NCBI RefSeq assembly: GCF_007748095.1
Contig: NZ_CP036287.1
Location: forward strand, 6,138,001-6,202,000
DNA length: 64,000 bases
DNA from: Engelhardtia mirabilis
GTDB lineage: Bacteria; Planctomycetota; UBA1135; GCA-002686595
Direction of reading: 5' to 3'
Of the stretch, positions 37,434-46,829 are shown piece after piece. Made by a program: the position numbers and the translations under genes. The notes under the pieces were generated by a model, which saw nothing but the letters and a program-made list of their open reading frames with translations, was not told where the DNA came from and did not search any database. Numbering within the stretch: position 1 is the first letter of the stretch; every line of letters starts with the position of its first letter.

Positions 37434-40400
37434 CGTCACGCCGCGCGGGACGTGGATGTCGAGGGGCCAGGACTCGATCAGCTCGCCGCCCTCGCCTGCG
37501 TAGAGCTCGAGCACGAGTTGGCGCGCGCCCTCCGGCACGACGCTGAAGTGGACGCAGGCGGGGGTGTCGGAGCGCAGGGTGCCGAGTTGGGCCGGCGTCG
37601 GCTCGGGCGAGTCGGCGGCAACCCATTGCAGCAGGGCGCGAGCATTCGGCGGCAACGTCAGGTCCGCGGGGAGCTCGACGTCCAGAGATCCGGACCATAG
37701 CTCCAGCTCGAGGGTGTTCGTGCCCTCCGCGAAGCTGCGCCGGGCGCCCAGGGGGATGGGGTAGCTGCCCAGGTCCACGCTGGCCCGCAGCGGCACGTGC
37801 GCCGGCACCGACAGATCCAAGCGGCCGTCCCCGTCGAGCCCGCTGCCCCACTGCCTCTCGGCGTCTGCCGTCAATTCGAAGAAGGCGCCGGCCGCTGGCT
37901 CGCCGTTGTGTCGCAGGTGCACCGCGACCGTTGCTGCGGGCTCGGCGTCGAGCTCCAGCGCGACGGCGCGAGTCTCGCCCGGACCGAGCGGCACGTGGAA
38001 GTGGGTGGCCCAGTCGCGCGTGATCACGCTCTCCCCGAACTGGACCAACAGCAGGTGATTGCCCGCCGGCAGGCCGTCGAGGATGAACGCCCCGTCGGCG
38101 TCGGTGGTCGCCTCGAAGGGCCCGGTCTCGATGATCGAGACGCTGTGGCCGGCGAGGTGGCGCGCCGGCGGTCCGACGATCCGCCCCTCGATGCGGCCGG
38201 TGGGCTCGAGGTCGAGGTCGCCGAGGTCGAGGAATCCGGAGGGAGCCCTGCGGAGCTCGGTCAGGCGCGCGAAGCGGTCGTCCGCCGTCCGGGCGTGGAC
38301 GCGCATGGCCAGGGGCGCGAGGTCGTCGAAGTGGAAGCGACCGTCCTCGCCGCTGGTGGTGGTCCGCCGCTTCGGTCCCCTGGTGAAGCCGATGCCGCCC
38401 AAGTGGACCGCGGGGGCCGCGGGGTCGCCGTCGAAGCCGCGCACGGACGTGCTCGAGTAGCTGTCCTGATTGCGAAGGACGGCGGCCATGGGATCGGAGT
38501 CGAAGGCTTCGACCCCGTCGATCCCCTCGCGCACGGGTTCGACGCGACCGAGCTCCCCCTGGGCCAACACGACCAGGGCGCCGGCGACCGGCGCGCCGTC
38601 GCGGACCACGCGACCGCTGAGCGACGGCGCCCGTGCAAGACGCAGGATCTGCCCCTCGCCCGCGGCCCGCTCGGACAGCACCACGGCCCGCGATGCGTAG
38701 CCTTGGGCGGCCACGTCCAGGACGTCACTCCCCGGTTGCGCGTAGAACTCGACCCAACCCTCGTCGGTCCGACGCTCGCTGCGGGCGGCATAGGCGAGTC
38801 GCGGCGTCGGGTCGGTGCGGTACTCGGCGGCGAAGCGGTCGACTTCGATGACCACGAACGCCAGGGGCTCACCGGTCGCATCGTCCACCAGTCGCACGCG
38901 ACAGGGCGGACCCAAGGGGAACAGGACGAGCTCGATGCCCTCGGCGCCAGGCTGCACGGGCATCCCGAAGTAGGGCTCCTCGTAGCCGGCCGCCCGGGCA
39001 CTCAGGATGCTGCCTTCGATCGACGGCAGGGGCACGTCGAAGCGCCCGTCCTGGTCCACCTCGAAGCTCCAGCCCGGAGCCCACCGTCGAGTACTGACGA
39101 CGGCGCCGGTCAGGGGCGCGCCGGAGGGGTCCAAGACTCGACCGCGCGCGCGCGGCGCCCGCTCGAGCCGGATCTCGCCGACCTGCAAGGCCTGCAGCGC
39201 CGCGACCTCGACCGACATCTCCCGCTCCAGAAAGTTGGCTGCGAGGACCGTCGTGCGCCGTTCGCCGGGCTCCACGTGGTCGCTGGTGAAGTACCCGTCG
39301 GGGTCCGACCGCACTTGCGGCGCGCCGGAGACGAGCACGATCGCGTCCGCGAGGCCCACACCCTGGTCGTCGACGATGCGACCGGACACGACCCCGGCGT
39401 CCTGCAGCACCAGATCGCCGACGTCAGTCACCGCGCCCTCGCGCGCGTCGAGCTCGGCCCATTGGGCGGAGCGCTCGGCGCTGAACTCGACCTCGCGCTG
39501 CTGGACCGTCGGTGGGCCTTCGAGGCGCAGGAATGCCCGCGGCGCGCCCTTGCCGGGCACTTCCAGGAAGAACGAGCCGTCCAGCGCGGAGGTCGCGCTG
39601 ACCGACCAGTCGCGGCCGCTCAGGTGGAGCGACACGGCTGCGCGCGGACTCCCGTCACCGTCCACCACTCGACCCACGAGGCGCGCCGCGGCGGCGCCCG
39701 GCTCCGCGCTCCGGTCGGCGAACACGCTGGCCTCGCGGCGAGCCTGGGCGACCACGACCGCGGGCCCGCCCGGCTCGATCGAGACGGGAGCCATGGCCAG
39801 CTCGGGTTCCACGAGCGGCGCCGTGAGTCCGGCGGGCGAGCTGGCCCGCTCGTCGGGGCCGCGGTCGAGGAGGACGAACAGGGTTACAGCGCCCAAGAAG
39901 AGGGCGGCGACGAGCTTCGACATGACCAGGACTCCGGCTCCGAGGGTTGCCGTTCCGGCGGCCAACTGCGTGGCTCCGGTGGGCGCGAGATCGGGTCGGA
40001 TGGAGATCGGAAGCGCCGGCACGATCGCGGCCAGGCCGCCCCCGGCCCGGTCGCGCTCGAGCGAGTCGCGCAGCAACTCGAGCCCGCGGCGCACGCGCCA
40101 GCGCACGGTGTCGGCGGGCACGTCGAGCGTTCGGGCGATCGCCGCATTCGAAAGCTCGCCCTGGAAGCGCAACAGGAGCGTCGACCGGAAGGGCTCTTGC
40201 AGTGCCTTGAGGTGCTCCCACACGCGCTGACGCTGTTCGCCCACCTCGAGCAGTTCAGCGGTCGAGGGCAGGGCCTCACTCGCCGCCACGGCGCGTTCGC
40301 GCCGAAGACGCCGTCCGTCGGCCCGTCGCACGCGCCACAGGAAGCGGCGCAGGCCGAGCAAGAGCCGCCCGCGGTCCACCGCCACGGTGCCACCGCGCGA

Positions 40401-40550
40401 GGCCGCCAACCAGGCCTCCTGGCAGGCGTCGTCGGCCAGGGTCGGGTCCGACACCAGCCGCAGGGCCAGGTTGCCGAGCCAGCGCAGGTCCGCCAGCTCG
40501 CGCCCCAGGCCAGTGGCGTCACGCGCCGCCCTGTCCGAATTCCATTCCAT
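37404..40550 (-). CDS. ECF-type sigma factor fused to a membrane segment and carboxypeptidase-regulatory-like repeats
   Basis: A 1048-residue protein. Residues about 20-80 match sigma-70 region 2 (LRLVSDPTLADDACQEAWLAA) and about 105-165 region 4 (LKALQEPFRSTLLLRFQGEL, then the helix-turn-helix LSNAAIARTLDVPADTVRWRV). A membrane segment follows at about 195-228 (LVAALFLGAVTLFVLL). The remaining about 800 residues are a string of beta-sandwich repeats of the carboxypeptidase-regulatory type (GRVVDGDGSPRAAV, GRIVDDQGVGLADA, GRVLDPSGAPLTGA). The sigma domain would be cytoplasmic and the repeats outside, so an external signal could control a tethered sigma factor without a separate anti-sigma. 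The final residues RVDPAQSK are encoded in the duplicated 103-bp sequence. Such fusions are known in Planctomycetes; target promoters are unknown. Confidence 0.85.
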   Translation of the reverse strand: MEWNSDRAARDATGLGRELADLRWLGNLALRLVSDPTLADDACQEAWLAASRGGTVAVDRGRLLLGLRRFLWRVRRADGRRLRRERAVAASEALPSTAELLEVGEQRQRVWEHLKALQEPFRSTLLLRFQGELSNAAIARTLDVPADTVRWRVRRGLELLRDSLERDRAGGGLAAIVPALPISIRPDLAPTGATQLAAGTATLGAGVLVMSKLVAALFLGAVTLFVLLDRGPDERASSPAGLTAPLVEPELAMAPVSIEPGGPAVVVAQARREASVFADRSAEPGAAAARLVGRVVDGDGSPRAAVSLHLSGRDWSVSATSALDGSFFLEVPGKGAPRAFLRLEGPPTVQQREVEFSAERSAQWAELDAREGAVTDVGDLVLQDAGVVSGRIVDDQGVGLADAIVLVSGAPQVRSDPDGYFTSDHVEPGERRTTVLAANFLEREMSVEVAALQALQVGEIRLERAPRARGRVLDPSGAPLTGAVVSTRRWAPGWSFEVDQDGRFDVPLPSIEGSILSARAAGYEEPYFGMPVQPGAEGIELVLFPLGPPCRVRLVDDATGEPLAFVVIEVDRFAAEYRTDPTPRLAYAARSERRTDEGWVEFYAQPGSDVLDVAAQGYASRAVVLSERAAGEGQILRLARAPSLSGRVVRDGAPVAGALVVLAQGELGRVEPVREGIDGVEAFDSDPMAAVLRNQDSYSSTSVRGFDGDPAAPAVHLGGIGFTRGPKRRTTTSGEDGRFHFDDLAPLAMRVHARTADDRFARLTELRRAPSGFLDLGDLDLEPTGRIEGRIVGPPARHLAGHSVSIIETGPFEATTDADGAFILDGLPAGNHLLLVQFGESVITRDWATHFHVPLGPGETRAVALELDAEPAATVAVHLRHNGEPAAGAFFELTADAERQWGSGLDGDGRLDLSVPAHVPLRASVDLGSYPIPLGARRSFAEGTNTLELELWSGSLDVELPADLTLPPNARALLQWVAADSPEPTPAQLGTLRSDTPACVHFSVVPEGARQLVLELYAGEGGELIESWPLDIHVPRGVTTRVDPAQSK

Positions 40551-40701
40551 CCAGCACTCGAAACCCCGCCCGCGCCGCGAACGCGAACGGCAATCGGAGG
40601 AATCCTGGCTCGCACGGTAGACGATCCACGGCCGACGTGGCGACCCGGAGATCGTCGCCTCCGAGCCCGGGTCGTCGGCGCGGCCTGGCGAACGATGCGG
40701 C

Positions 40702-42087
40702 CTATCGCGGCCGCAGCAGCAGGTCCCGATCCGCCTCGCGCGCCGCGGCCCGTCCGGCCTCGATGTCGACGCGCTTGAGGATCAGGCCGCCCACCACGAA
40801 GAAGGGCAGGACCGAGAGGATCGCCAGGCGCGGCTCGTCCGTCTGCCGGACGACCAGGAAGAAGGCCGCCGGTCCGAGCACCCCGGCGAACTTCTCGAGC
40901 ACCGCGAAGATCGCGAAGAACTCGCCTGACTTGTGCCTGGGAATCATGCTCGCGAACAGGGAACGCGAGAGGGCCTGGGTTCCGCCCATCACCAGCCCCA
41001 CGCTGATCGCCAGGACCAGGAAGTGGGTCTCGTTCTGCATGCCGTAGGCCAAGAGCGTGATCAGCAGGTAGAAGCCGACGCCGACCAGGATCGCCGGCCT
41101 CGTTCCGATGCGTGCCGCCAGGCGGCCGAAGCCGATGGCGCAGGGCACGCCCACGAACTGCACCAACAGGATCGACAGCAGCATCACCGACTGGTCCAGG
41201 TCGAGCAGGCCGCCGAAGAAGACTGACATGCGGATGATCGTGCCGATGCCGTCGTTGTAGATCAGAAACGCCACCATCATCAGGAAGGCGTGGCGGTAGG
41301 AGCGCAGCTCGCGCAGGGTCTCGCCCAGACGCACCACGGCCACGCGCAGGGATCCGCGATCACCGGTCTCGTCGGGCTCGATCAGCCGCGGCGGCTCGGG
41401 CACGCGCAGGAAGAGCGGGATCGAGAAGACGCCCCACCACAGGGCCACGGACAGGAAGGCCAAGCGCGTGGGCAGGGTCGCTTCGGCCGGCGTCAGGCCC
41501 TCGCCCGAGGGCAGCCCGAACAGCTCCGGCTTGATGATCCAGGCCAGGTTGAGGGCCAGCAGCAGCCCGCCGCCAAGGTAGCCCAGGGAGTAGGCGCTGG
41601 TGGACAGGCGATCCATCTCCTCGCCCTCCGCCACGTGCGGCAAGAGCGCGTCGTAGAAGACGAAGCTGCCCGAGGCGCCGATGTTGGCCAGTCCGAAGAG
41701 CACCACCGCCAGGTAGGCGTCGCCCGGTCCGATCAGGAACATCGCCGCCGTGGCGGCCACGCCCAAGACGAGGAAGCAGCCCAGGAGGCGTTTGCGGATC
41801 GCGCGGTAGTCGCCGAGGGCTCCCAGGAGCGGCGCCAAGAGCGCGATCGTGAGCAGGGCGATGGTGGTGCCCAGGCTGAACAGCTCGGCCGACTCCGAGT
41901 CGGTCAGCCCCTCGGAGGCGACGCGCTCGAAGTAGATCGGAAAGACGGCCGTGACGATGACGGTCATCATCGCCGAGTTGGCCCAGTCGTAGAGGGCCCA
42001 GGCCCGCTTGGGCGGGGAGTCGAGGGCGAGGCGCGAGAGCACGCCCCCACCCGCGGATGCCGGCCGGTCGTCGCTGGGGTTGGTCAA
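40702..42087 (-). CDS. UMF1-family MFS permease
   Basis: A 461-residue inner-membrane protein with about 12 membrane segments. KRAWALYDWANSA near the N-terminus is the hallmark of the UMF1/Atg22-like branch of the major facilitator superfamily. The start used is TTG at 42087; GTG at 42042 is equally possible, and neither has a clear Shine-Dalgarno. Substrates of bacterial UMF1 permeases are mostly unknown. It stands alone, downstream of a strong hairpin and upstream of the sigma-factor fusion. Confidence 0.85.
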   Translation of the reverse strand: MTNPSDDRPASAGGGVLSRLALDSPPKRAWALYDWANSAMMTVIVTAVFPIYFERVASEGLTDSESAELFSLGTTIALLTIALLAPLLGALGDYRAIRKRLLGCFLVLGVAATAAMFLIGPGDAYLAVVLFGLANIGASGSFVFYDALLPHVAEGEEMDRLSTSAYSLGYLGGGLLLALNLAWIIKPELFGLPSGEGLTPAEATLPTRLAFLSVALWWGVFSIPLFLRVPEPPRLIEPDETGDRGSLRVAVVRLGETLRELRSYRHAFLMMVAFLIYNDGIGTIIRMSVFFGGLLDLDQSVMLLSILLVQFVGVPCAIGFGRLAARIGTRPAILVGVGFYLLITLLAYGMQNETHFLVLAISVGLVMGGTQALSRSLFASMIPRHKSGEFFAIFAVLEKFAGVLGPAAFFLVVRQTDEPRLAILSVLPFFVVGGLILKRVDIEAGRAAAREADRDLLLRPR

Positions 42088-42144
42088 GGTGGCGCGAGGC
42101 TAACCCGCCCCCGCGCCGATGCGAAGTGGCGGCCCCGAACGGCG

Positions 42145-42180
42145 CGCGGCCGCCGGCGGGATCTTCCGCCGGCGGCCGCG
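42145..42180 (-). terminator. 15-bp perfect hairpin after the HDOD-GGDEF gene
   Basis: CGCGGCCGCCGGCGG (42145-42159) pairs perfectly with 42166-42180 around the loop GATCTT, 17 bp beyond the HDOD-REC-GGDEF stop. A very stable stem without a long T-run, typical of terminators in this genome. Confidence 0.7.
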
Positions 42181-42197
42181 AACCGCGTCGCCCGGCC

Positions 42198-44126
42198 TCA
42201 AGCCGAGCGCAGCTTGGGCGTCAGCCCCGGGCTGATCGTGACCCGGTTGCGTCCGCCCGACTTGGAGCTGTAGACCGATTCATCCGCCAGCCGCATCAGG
42301 TGATCGATGTCGACGATCCCCGGCTCGTACTGCGCGACGCCGACGCTGACCGTCACGTTGCGCTTGAACTTGCCGAACTCGACCACGTTCTCCTCCACGG
42401 CCGAGCGCACCCGCTCGGCGATGTGACTCGCGACGTCGACCGCGACGCCCGGGCAGATCACGAGGAACTCCTCGCCACCCATGCGGGCCGCCAGGTCCTG
42501 ACGCCGCAGGGATTGCCGCAGCACGCGGGAGGTCTCCTGCAGCACGACGTCGCCGACGTCGTGTCCGTAGTCGTCGTTGACGCGCTTGAAGTGGTCGATA
42601 TCGAGGGCCACCACGGAGATCGGCGTGTCCGTGTCCATGGCGTGCTTCCAGGTGCGCTCGAAGTGAGCCATGGCGCAGCGCCGGTTCGGCAGCTTGGTCA
42701 GGAAGTCCGTGTTCGCGGCCTCCTTGAGCTGTCGGTTCAGGCGCGTCATCTGCATCGCGTTCTTCATGTGGATCTCCTGGTCGCGCTCGACCTGCTCCTG
42801 CAGGCGCACCAGTCGGATCCCCGCCCGCAGCCGCGCGAGCAGCACGCGCGGGATGAAGGGCTTGGTGATGAAGTCATCGACGCCGGCCTCGAAGCCCTCG
42901 AGCACGCGCTCTTCGTTGCCGTCGCCGGTGAGCAGCAGCACGTAGATGCGCTTACCGAAGCGCGAGCGGCGCAGGGCCTTGCAGAACTCGAGCCCGTTCA
43001 GGTCGGGCATGTTCAGGTCGGTGACGATGATCTGCGGGCGCAGCTTCAGGGTCATCGCCAGGGCCTCGCGACCGTTGCGGGCAGTGTGGACCTCGTGGCC
43101 GGCCTCCTTCAGGTGCCGCGCCAGGACGCGCAGGGAGAGGGGGTCGTCGTCCACGGCGAGCACTCGCACCGGCAGCTCGGCGGCCTCGACGACCTCGATC
43201 ACCTTGTTCCCGGACAGTTGCTGCTCGAGGTTGGCCGAGCGCACCCGCTCCGCCATGTCCTCGGTGGGCAGCTCGAGCACCGCCCCCCACTCGACCCAGT
43301 CGGCGACGACCTCGTCGCAGAGCTCGGCCAGGTCGATGTCGCCGGCGTCGAGTCGGCGACGCAGCAGGTTGAGCTGCTCGAGCAGGACCGGATCGGCCTG
43401 GCGGCCGGCCATGCAGTACTTGGCGATGATCGCGCCGTCCACCAGCACCTGGAAGAGCTGCATCGAGCTCTCGTCCAGCGAGTCCTCGCCGGTCTCGTCC
43501 TCCAGGTACATGACCACGTCCTGGAAGCGCTCGGGCAGCCCCCAATCGGCCATCAGCGACGCGGCGACCTCGCAGTGGTTGATCCGGAACGCCTCGGTCT
43601 CGAGCAGCTTGCGGTCCAACCCGGGGTCGGACGCGAGGCGATCGATGATCTCGGCGTAGTCCTCCGGATGGGTGCAGGCCAGGGCCAGCTCGCCGATCGC
43701 CGCCATCAGGCCGCAGGTGAAGGCCTCCGCCGGATCGGCGCGCCCCAGCTCACGGCTGAGTTTGGACGCCGCGATGCCGCAGGCCAGGGACTCCGACCAG
43801 TAGCCGTCGTAGTCGAAGCGGGTGCAGGCGCCGGACCGGTTGCCGGTCACCAGGGTGAAACCCAGCGCGACCGTCGAGACCGTCTTCAACCCCAGGCGCA
43901 TCGCGGCCTCGTTGAGGCTCGAGATGGGACGGCTGGTGGAGACCTGCGCCGATGTGGCCAGCTTGACGATCCGACCGGTGAGGGCCGGGTCCGCCTGCAT
44001 TGTCTCGATCAGCTCGTCGATCGAGCAGTCCTCCTCCTGCGTAAGGGTGAGAATGCGCATGCCGACGCCACTGGGCGAGGGCAACTGACCGGTGGCTTTG
44101 AGCTCTTCGAATTCCTTACGGAACAT
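42198..44126 (-). CDS. HDOD-REC-GGDEF signalling protein (diguanylate cyclase)
   Basis: A 642-residue cytoplasmic protein with three modules. An HDOD domain (about 15-215) comes first. A receiver domain (about 320-440) has acidic pocket VDDD and phospho-acceptor Asp370 in VTDLNMPD. A GGDEF domain (about 470-635) has the intact active site GGEEF (550-554) and the inhibitory RxxD site (Arg541-Asp544) five residues before it. It should make cyclic di-GMP under control of phosphorylation, with product inhibition. An HPt protein gene lies 57 bp upstream on the same strand and is the probable phosphate donor; no histidine kinase is visible. Confidence 0.93.
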   Translation of the reverse strand: MFRKEFEELKATGQLPSPSGVGMRILTLTQEEDCSIDELIETMQADPALTGRIVKLATSAQVSTSRPISSLNEAAMRLGLKTVSTVALGFTLVTGNRSGACTRFDYDGYWSESLACGIAASKLSRELGRADPAEAFTCGLMAAIGELALACTHPEDYAEIIDRLASDPGLDRKLLETEAFRINHCEVAASLMADWGLPERFQDVVMYLEDETGEDSLDESSMQLFQVLVDGAIIAKYCMAGRQADPVLLEQLNLLRRRLDAGDIDLAELCDEVVADWVEWGAVLELPTEDMAERVRSANLEQQLSGNKVIEVVEAAELPVRVLAVDDDPLSLRVLARHLKEAGHEVHTARNGREALAMTLKLRPQIIVTDLNMPDLNGLEFCKALRRSRFGKRIYVLLLTGDGNEERVLEGFEAGVDDFITKPFIPRVLLARLRAGIRLVRLQEQVERDQEIHMKNAMQMTRLNRQLKEAANTDFLTKLPNRRCAMAHFERTWKHAMDTDTPISVVALDIDHFKRVNDDYGHDVGDVVLQETSRVLRQSLRRQDLAARMGGEEFLVICPGVAVDVASHIAERVRSAVEENVVEFGKFKRNVTVSVGVAQYEPGIVDIDHLMRLADESVYSSKSGGRNRVTISPGLTPKLRSA

Positions 44127-44183
44127 CGGGCGGGGGGCGTTGGGGTAGAGCGGGCGGGTGGAGAGAAATGTCGCCTTCGCGAC

Positions 44184-44549
44184 TCAGGCCAACTCGGCCT
44201 CGAGGGCAGTGCGAACGCGCTCGTATTGGGTCTTGGACTGCTCGACCAAGGGACGCGCGCCATCGACATCGCCGCCCCGCCCGGCGCTTTCGATCGCTCG
44301 GCACAGCTCGGCAAGGGAGAAGGCCCCGAGGTTCCCGCAGCTGGACTTGAGCGCGTGGGCCACGCGGCTCAGGGCCTCCGAATCGCCGGCGCTGAGGGCC
44401 TCGTCCATGGCCTGCAGACGTGCCGGCGTGTCATCCATGAACATTGACACCAGATCGGCGAATAGCTCCGGATCGTCGTCGCCGCCGAGAGCCTTGAGGC
44501 TGGCGACGATCTCGAGATCGAGTAGCGACTTGTCGTCGGAGTTGTCCAA
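44184..44549 (-). CDS. HPt domain phosphotransfer protein
   Basis: A 121-residue all-helical HPt protein. The phospho-accepting His65 lies in VAHALKSSCGNLGA, the usual HALKSxxxxxG motif. The TTG at 44549 is used because homologous HPt proteins begin about a dozen residues before LDLEIVASLKALGG. The frame stays open to GTG 44651, which would add 34 residues translated through a run of eleven C in the message (G11 on plus, 44562-44572). It probably passes phosphate from an unseen kinase to the receiver of the downstream HDOD-REC-GGDEF protein. Confidence 0.8.
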   Translation of the reverse strand: MDNSDDKSLLDLEIVASLKALGGDDDPELFADLVSMFMDDTPARLQAMDEALSAGDSEALSRVAHALKSSCGNLGAFSLAELCRAIESAGRGGDVDGARPLVEQSKTQYERVRTALEAELA

Positions 44550-44561
44550 GGGGGCCGAACC

Positions 44562-44572
44562 GGGGGGGGGGG
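44562..44572. repeat. G11 homopolymer tract upstream of the HPt gene
   Basis: Eleven consecutive G on plus, 13 bp before the preferred HPt start, or inside the coding sequence if GTG 44651 is used. Such tracts are slippage-prone. Confidence 0.9.
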
Positions 44573-44727
44573 TGGATGGCGAGTTCCTGCAGACGGACCA
44601 GCTGGGGTCCGACTGCAACCGATCTGGTTTCGGCGTCGCCGAGGTCCACACTCAAGACGCGTCGGCGAATCCGGGACCCGGTCGCCCGCCAGACCTAGAA
44701 CAGCGGCCTGGGAGGGGTTCTGGTCCC

Positions 44728-45390
44728 TCAGCGGTGCCCGAAAACCCCGCGCACGTGGCGCTCGAGGTGGGCCTCGAGCAGGGGGTCGTCGGCCGGGACC
44801 TCGGCCAGGTCGGCCACCCGCCCCATGACCCCGGGTTCCAGCCCACAGGGTCGGAAGCGCTCGAAGCCGGCCAGATCGTTCGAGACGTTCAGGGCCAGGC
44901 CGTGCCAGGTGACCCAGCGGCGCACGGCCACGCCGATGGAGCAGACCTTGTGGCCGCCGGCCCAGACCCCGGTCAGGCCCTCCCGCCGCTCGCCCTCCAC
45001 GCCCAGGTCCGCCAGGGTCCGCAGGACGACCTCTTCGAGGTCGCGCAGGTAGGCGTGCAGGTCCCGCCGGCCGAGCGGCAGGAGGAACAGGGGGTAGGCC
45101 ACCAACTGCCCGGGTCCGTGCCAGGTGGCCTCGCCGCCGCGCTCGATCTCGACCAGGGGCAGGTCGAGCCCGTCGGCCGCGCCCTCGGGAGTTCGGCGAC
45201 CGAGGGTGACGACTTCCGGGTGCTCCAGCAGCAGCAGCTGGTCGCAGACCTCCCCGGCTGCCCGCTGGGCGACCAACTCCTGCTGCAGATCACGCGCGCG
45301 GGCGTAGTCGAACCGCCCCAGCCGCCGAACCTCGAGCTCGGGACCCAGGGGCGGCCGGGGCGTCGGCGGTGTCGCCGGTCCGCCCGTCAC
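44728..45390 (-). CDS. lipB: Octanoyl-[ACP]:protein octanoyltransferase LipB
   Basis: A 220-residue enzyme that moves the octanoyl group from acyl carrier protein to the lipoyl domains of 2-oxoacid dehydrogenases, the first step of lipoate synthesis. The LipB signature ERGGEATWHGPGQLVAYP is present, with catalytic Lys148 (GGHKVCSIGVAV) and Cys182 (RPCGLEPGVMG). The GTG start at 45390 overlaps the lpdA stop (GTGA). It lies in the same cluster as lipA and the E2 that carries the lipoyl domains, so cofactor and carrier are made together. Confidence 0.96.
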   Translation of the reverse strand: MTGGPATPPTPRPPLGPELEVRRLGRFDYARARDLQQELVAQRAAGEVCDQLLLLEHPEVVTLGRRTPEGAADGLDLPLVEIERGGEATWHGPGQLVAYPLFLLPLGRRDLHAYLRDLEEVVLRTLADLGVEGERREGLTGVWAGGHKVCSIGVAVRRWVTWHGLALNVSNDLAGFERFRPCGLEPGVMGRVADLAEVPADDPLLEAHLERHVRGVFGHR

Positions 45391-46790
45391 TCGGGCTTCT
45401 GGTAGATGTGAACGGCCATGCGGTGCACCGCCTCGGCGGCCTCCATCATGGCCTCGGGCAGGGTCGGGTGGGCGTGGATCGTGCGCGCCAGGTCCTCGGT
45501 GGTGGCGCCCATCTCGATCGCCAGGGCCGCCTCGGCCACCAGCTCGGTGACCTCGGGCCCGACCATGTGGACCCCGAGCACCTCGTCGGTCTTGGCGTCG
45601 GCCACGATCTTCACGAAGCCGTCCGTCTCCATCAGGCTCATGGCCCGACCGGACGCGGCGAAGGGGAACTGGCCGGTGACGACCTCGATGCCCTTGCTCT
45701 TGGCCTCGTCCTCGAGCATCCCGACCGAGGCCATCTCCGGCGCGGTGAAGATCACCGCCGGTACGCAGCGCACGTCGTAGCGCTCGTTCTGTCCAGCGAT
45801 CACCGCTGCGGCGACGAGGCCCTCCTTGCTGCCCTTGTGGGCCAGCATGGGCTGACCGGCGATGTCACCGATGCAGTAGATGTTCGGGACCTTGGTCCGC
45901 ATCTGATCGTCGACGGGGATGAAGCCGGGCTTCTCGGTCGAGAGGCCGACCTTGTCCAGGCCCAGGCCCTCGGAGAAGGGCTTGCGACCCACGGTGCACA
46001 GGATCTGGTCGCACTCGATCACGCGCGACTTGCCCTCGACTTCGATGCGGACCTCGAGGCCCTTCTTCTTGGCCTCGTAGCCCTTGGCGAAGGCGTTCGC
46101 GATGAAGTCGATCTTCATCTTCTTCATCGAGCGCTCGATGACCTTCACGCAGTCGCGATCCTGGCCGGGGAGCGCACCCGCGGTGGCCTCGACCACCGTG
46201 ACCTCGGAGCCCAGCTTGCGGTACATCATGCCCAGCTCGAGCCCGATGTAGCCGCCGCCGATGACCAGGAGGCGCTTCGGCAGCGCCTTGGGCGCCAAGG
46301 CCTCGGTCGACGACCAGACGCTCTCGCCGAACTCGAACCCGGGGATCGCCAGGGGCACAGAGCCCGTTGCGATCACGATGTCGTCGCACTGGATGGTCTG
46401 CTTGCCGTCCTTGCCGGTGACGCTGACCGTGTTCTTGTCCACGATCGTCGCCGCGCCGTAGACCACCTCGCAGCCGTGGTTCTTGAGCAGGATGCCGACG
46501 CCGCCGGTCAGCTTGGCAACCACGCTGGCCTTCCAGGACACCAGCTTTTCCACGTCCAGGCTCATGCCCTCGACGGTCAGACCCAGGGCGCTGGCCTTGC
46601 CGATCTTGTCCATCAACGAACCGGCCGCGATCATCGCCTTGGAGGGGATGCAGCCCACGTTGAGGCAGGTCCCGCCCAGGGCGTCCTTCTCGACGACGGT
46701 GACTTGTTGGCCCAGTTGCGCCAGACGGATGGCGCAGACATAGCCCGCGGGACCGGCACCGATGACGACGACTTTGCGGCTCTTGGCCAT
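45387..46790 (-). CDS. lpdA: Dihydrolipoyl dehydrogenase (E3)
   Basis: A 467-residue FAD enzyme that reoxidises the dihydrolipoyl group of E2 with NAD+. The FAD fold begins VVVIGAGPAGYVCA, the redox disulfide is GGTCLNVGCIPSK (Cys42, Cys47), the NAD fold is LLVIGGGYIGLELG, and the C-terminal HAHPTLPE carries the catalytic His-Glu pair. Full family length. Start ATG 46790. It follows the E1-alpha and PspC genes and overlaps lipB. Confidence 0.97.
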   Translation of the reverse strand: MAKSRKVVVIGAGPAGYVCAIRLAQLGQQVTVVEKDALGGTCLNVGCIPSKAMIAAGSLMDKIGKASALGLTVEGMSLDVEKLVSWKASVVAKLTGGVGILLKNHGCEVVYGAATIVDKNTVSVTGKDGKQTIQCDDIVIATGSVPLAIPGFEFGESVWSSTEALAPKALPKRLLVIGGGYIGLELGMMYRKLGSEVTVVEATAGALPGQDRDCVKVIERSMKKMKIDFIANAFAKGYEAKKKGLEVRIEVEGKSRVIECDQILCTVGRKPFSEGLGLDKVGLSTEKPGFIPVDDQMRTKVPNIYCIGDIAGQPMLAHKGSKEGLVAAAVIAGQNERYDVRCVPAVIFTAPEMASVGMLEDEAKSKGIEVVTGQFPFAASGRAMSLMETDGFVKIVADAKTDEVLGVHMVGPEVTELVAEAALAIEMGATTEDLARTIHAHPTLPEAMMEAAEAVHRMAVHIYQKPE

Positions 46791-46829
46791 GGAGAGTGAG
46801 GAGGCTTCGGAGGTTGGAGCTTGGGTCCG

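Noticed and set aside
44431..44655. Overlapping minus frame at the start of the HPt gene
   Set aside because: A different frame produced by the G11 region, without HPt similarity.
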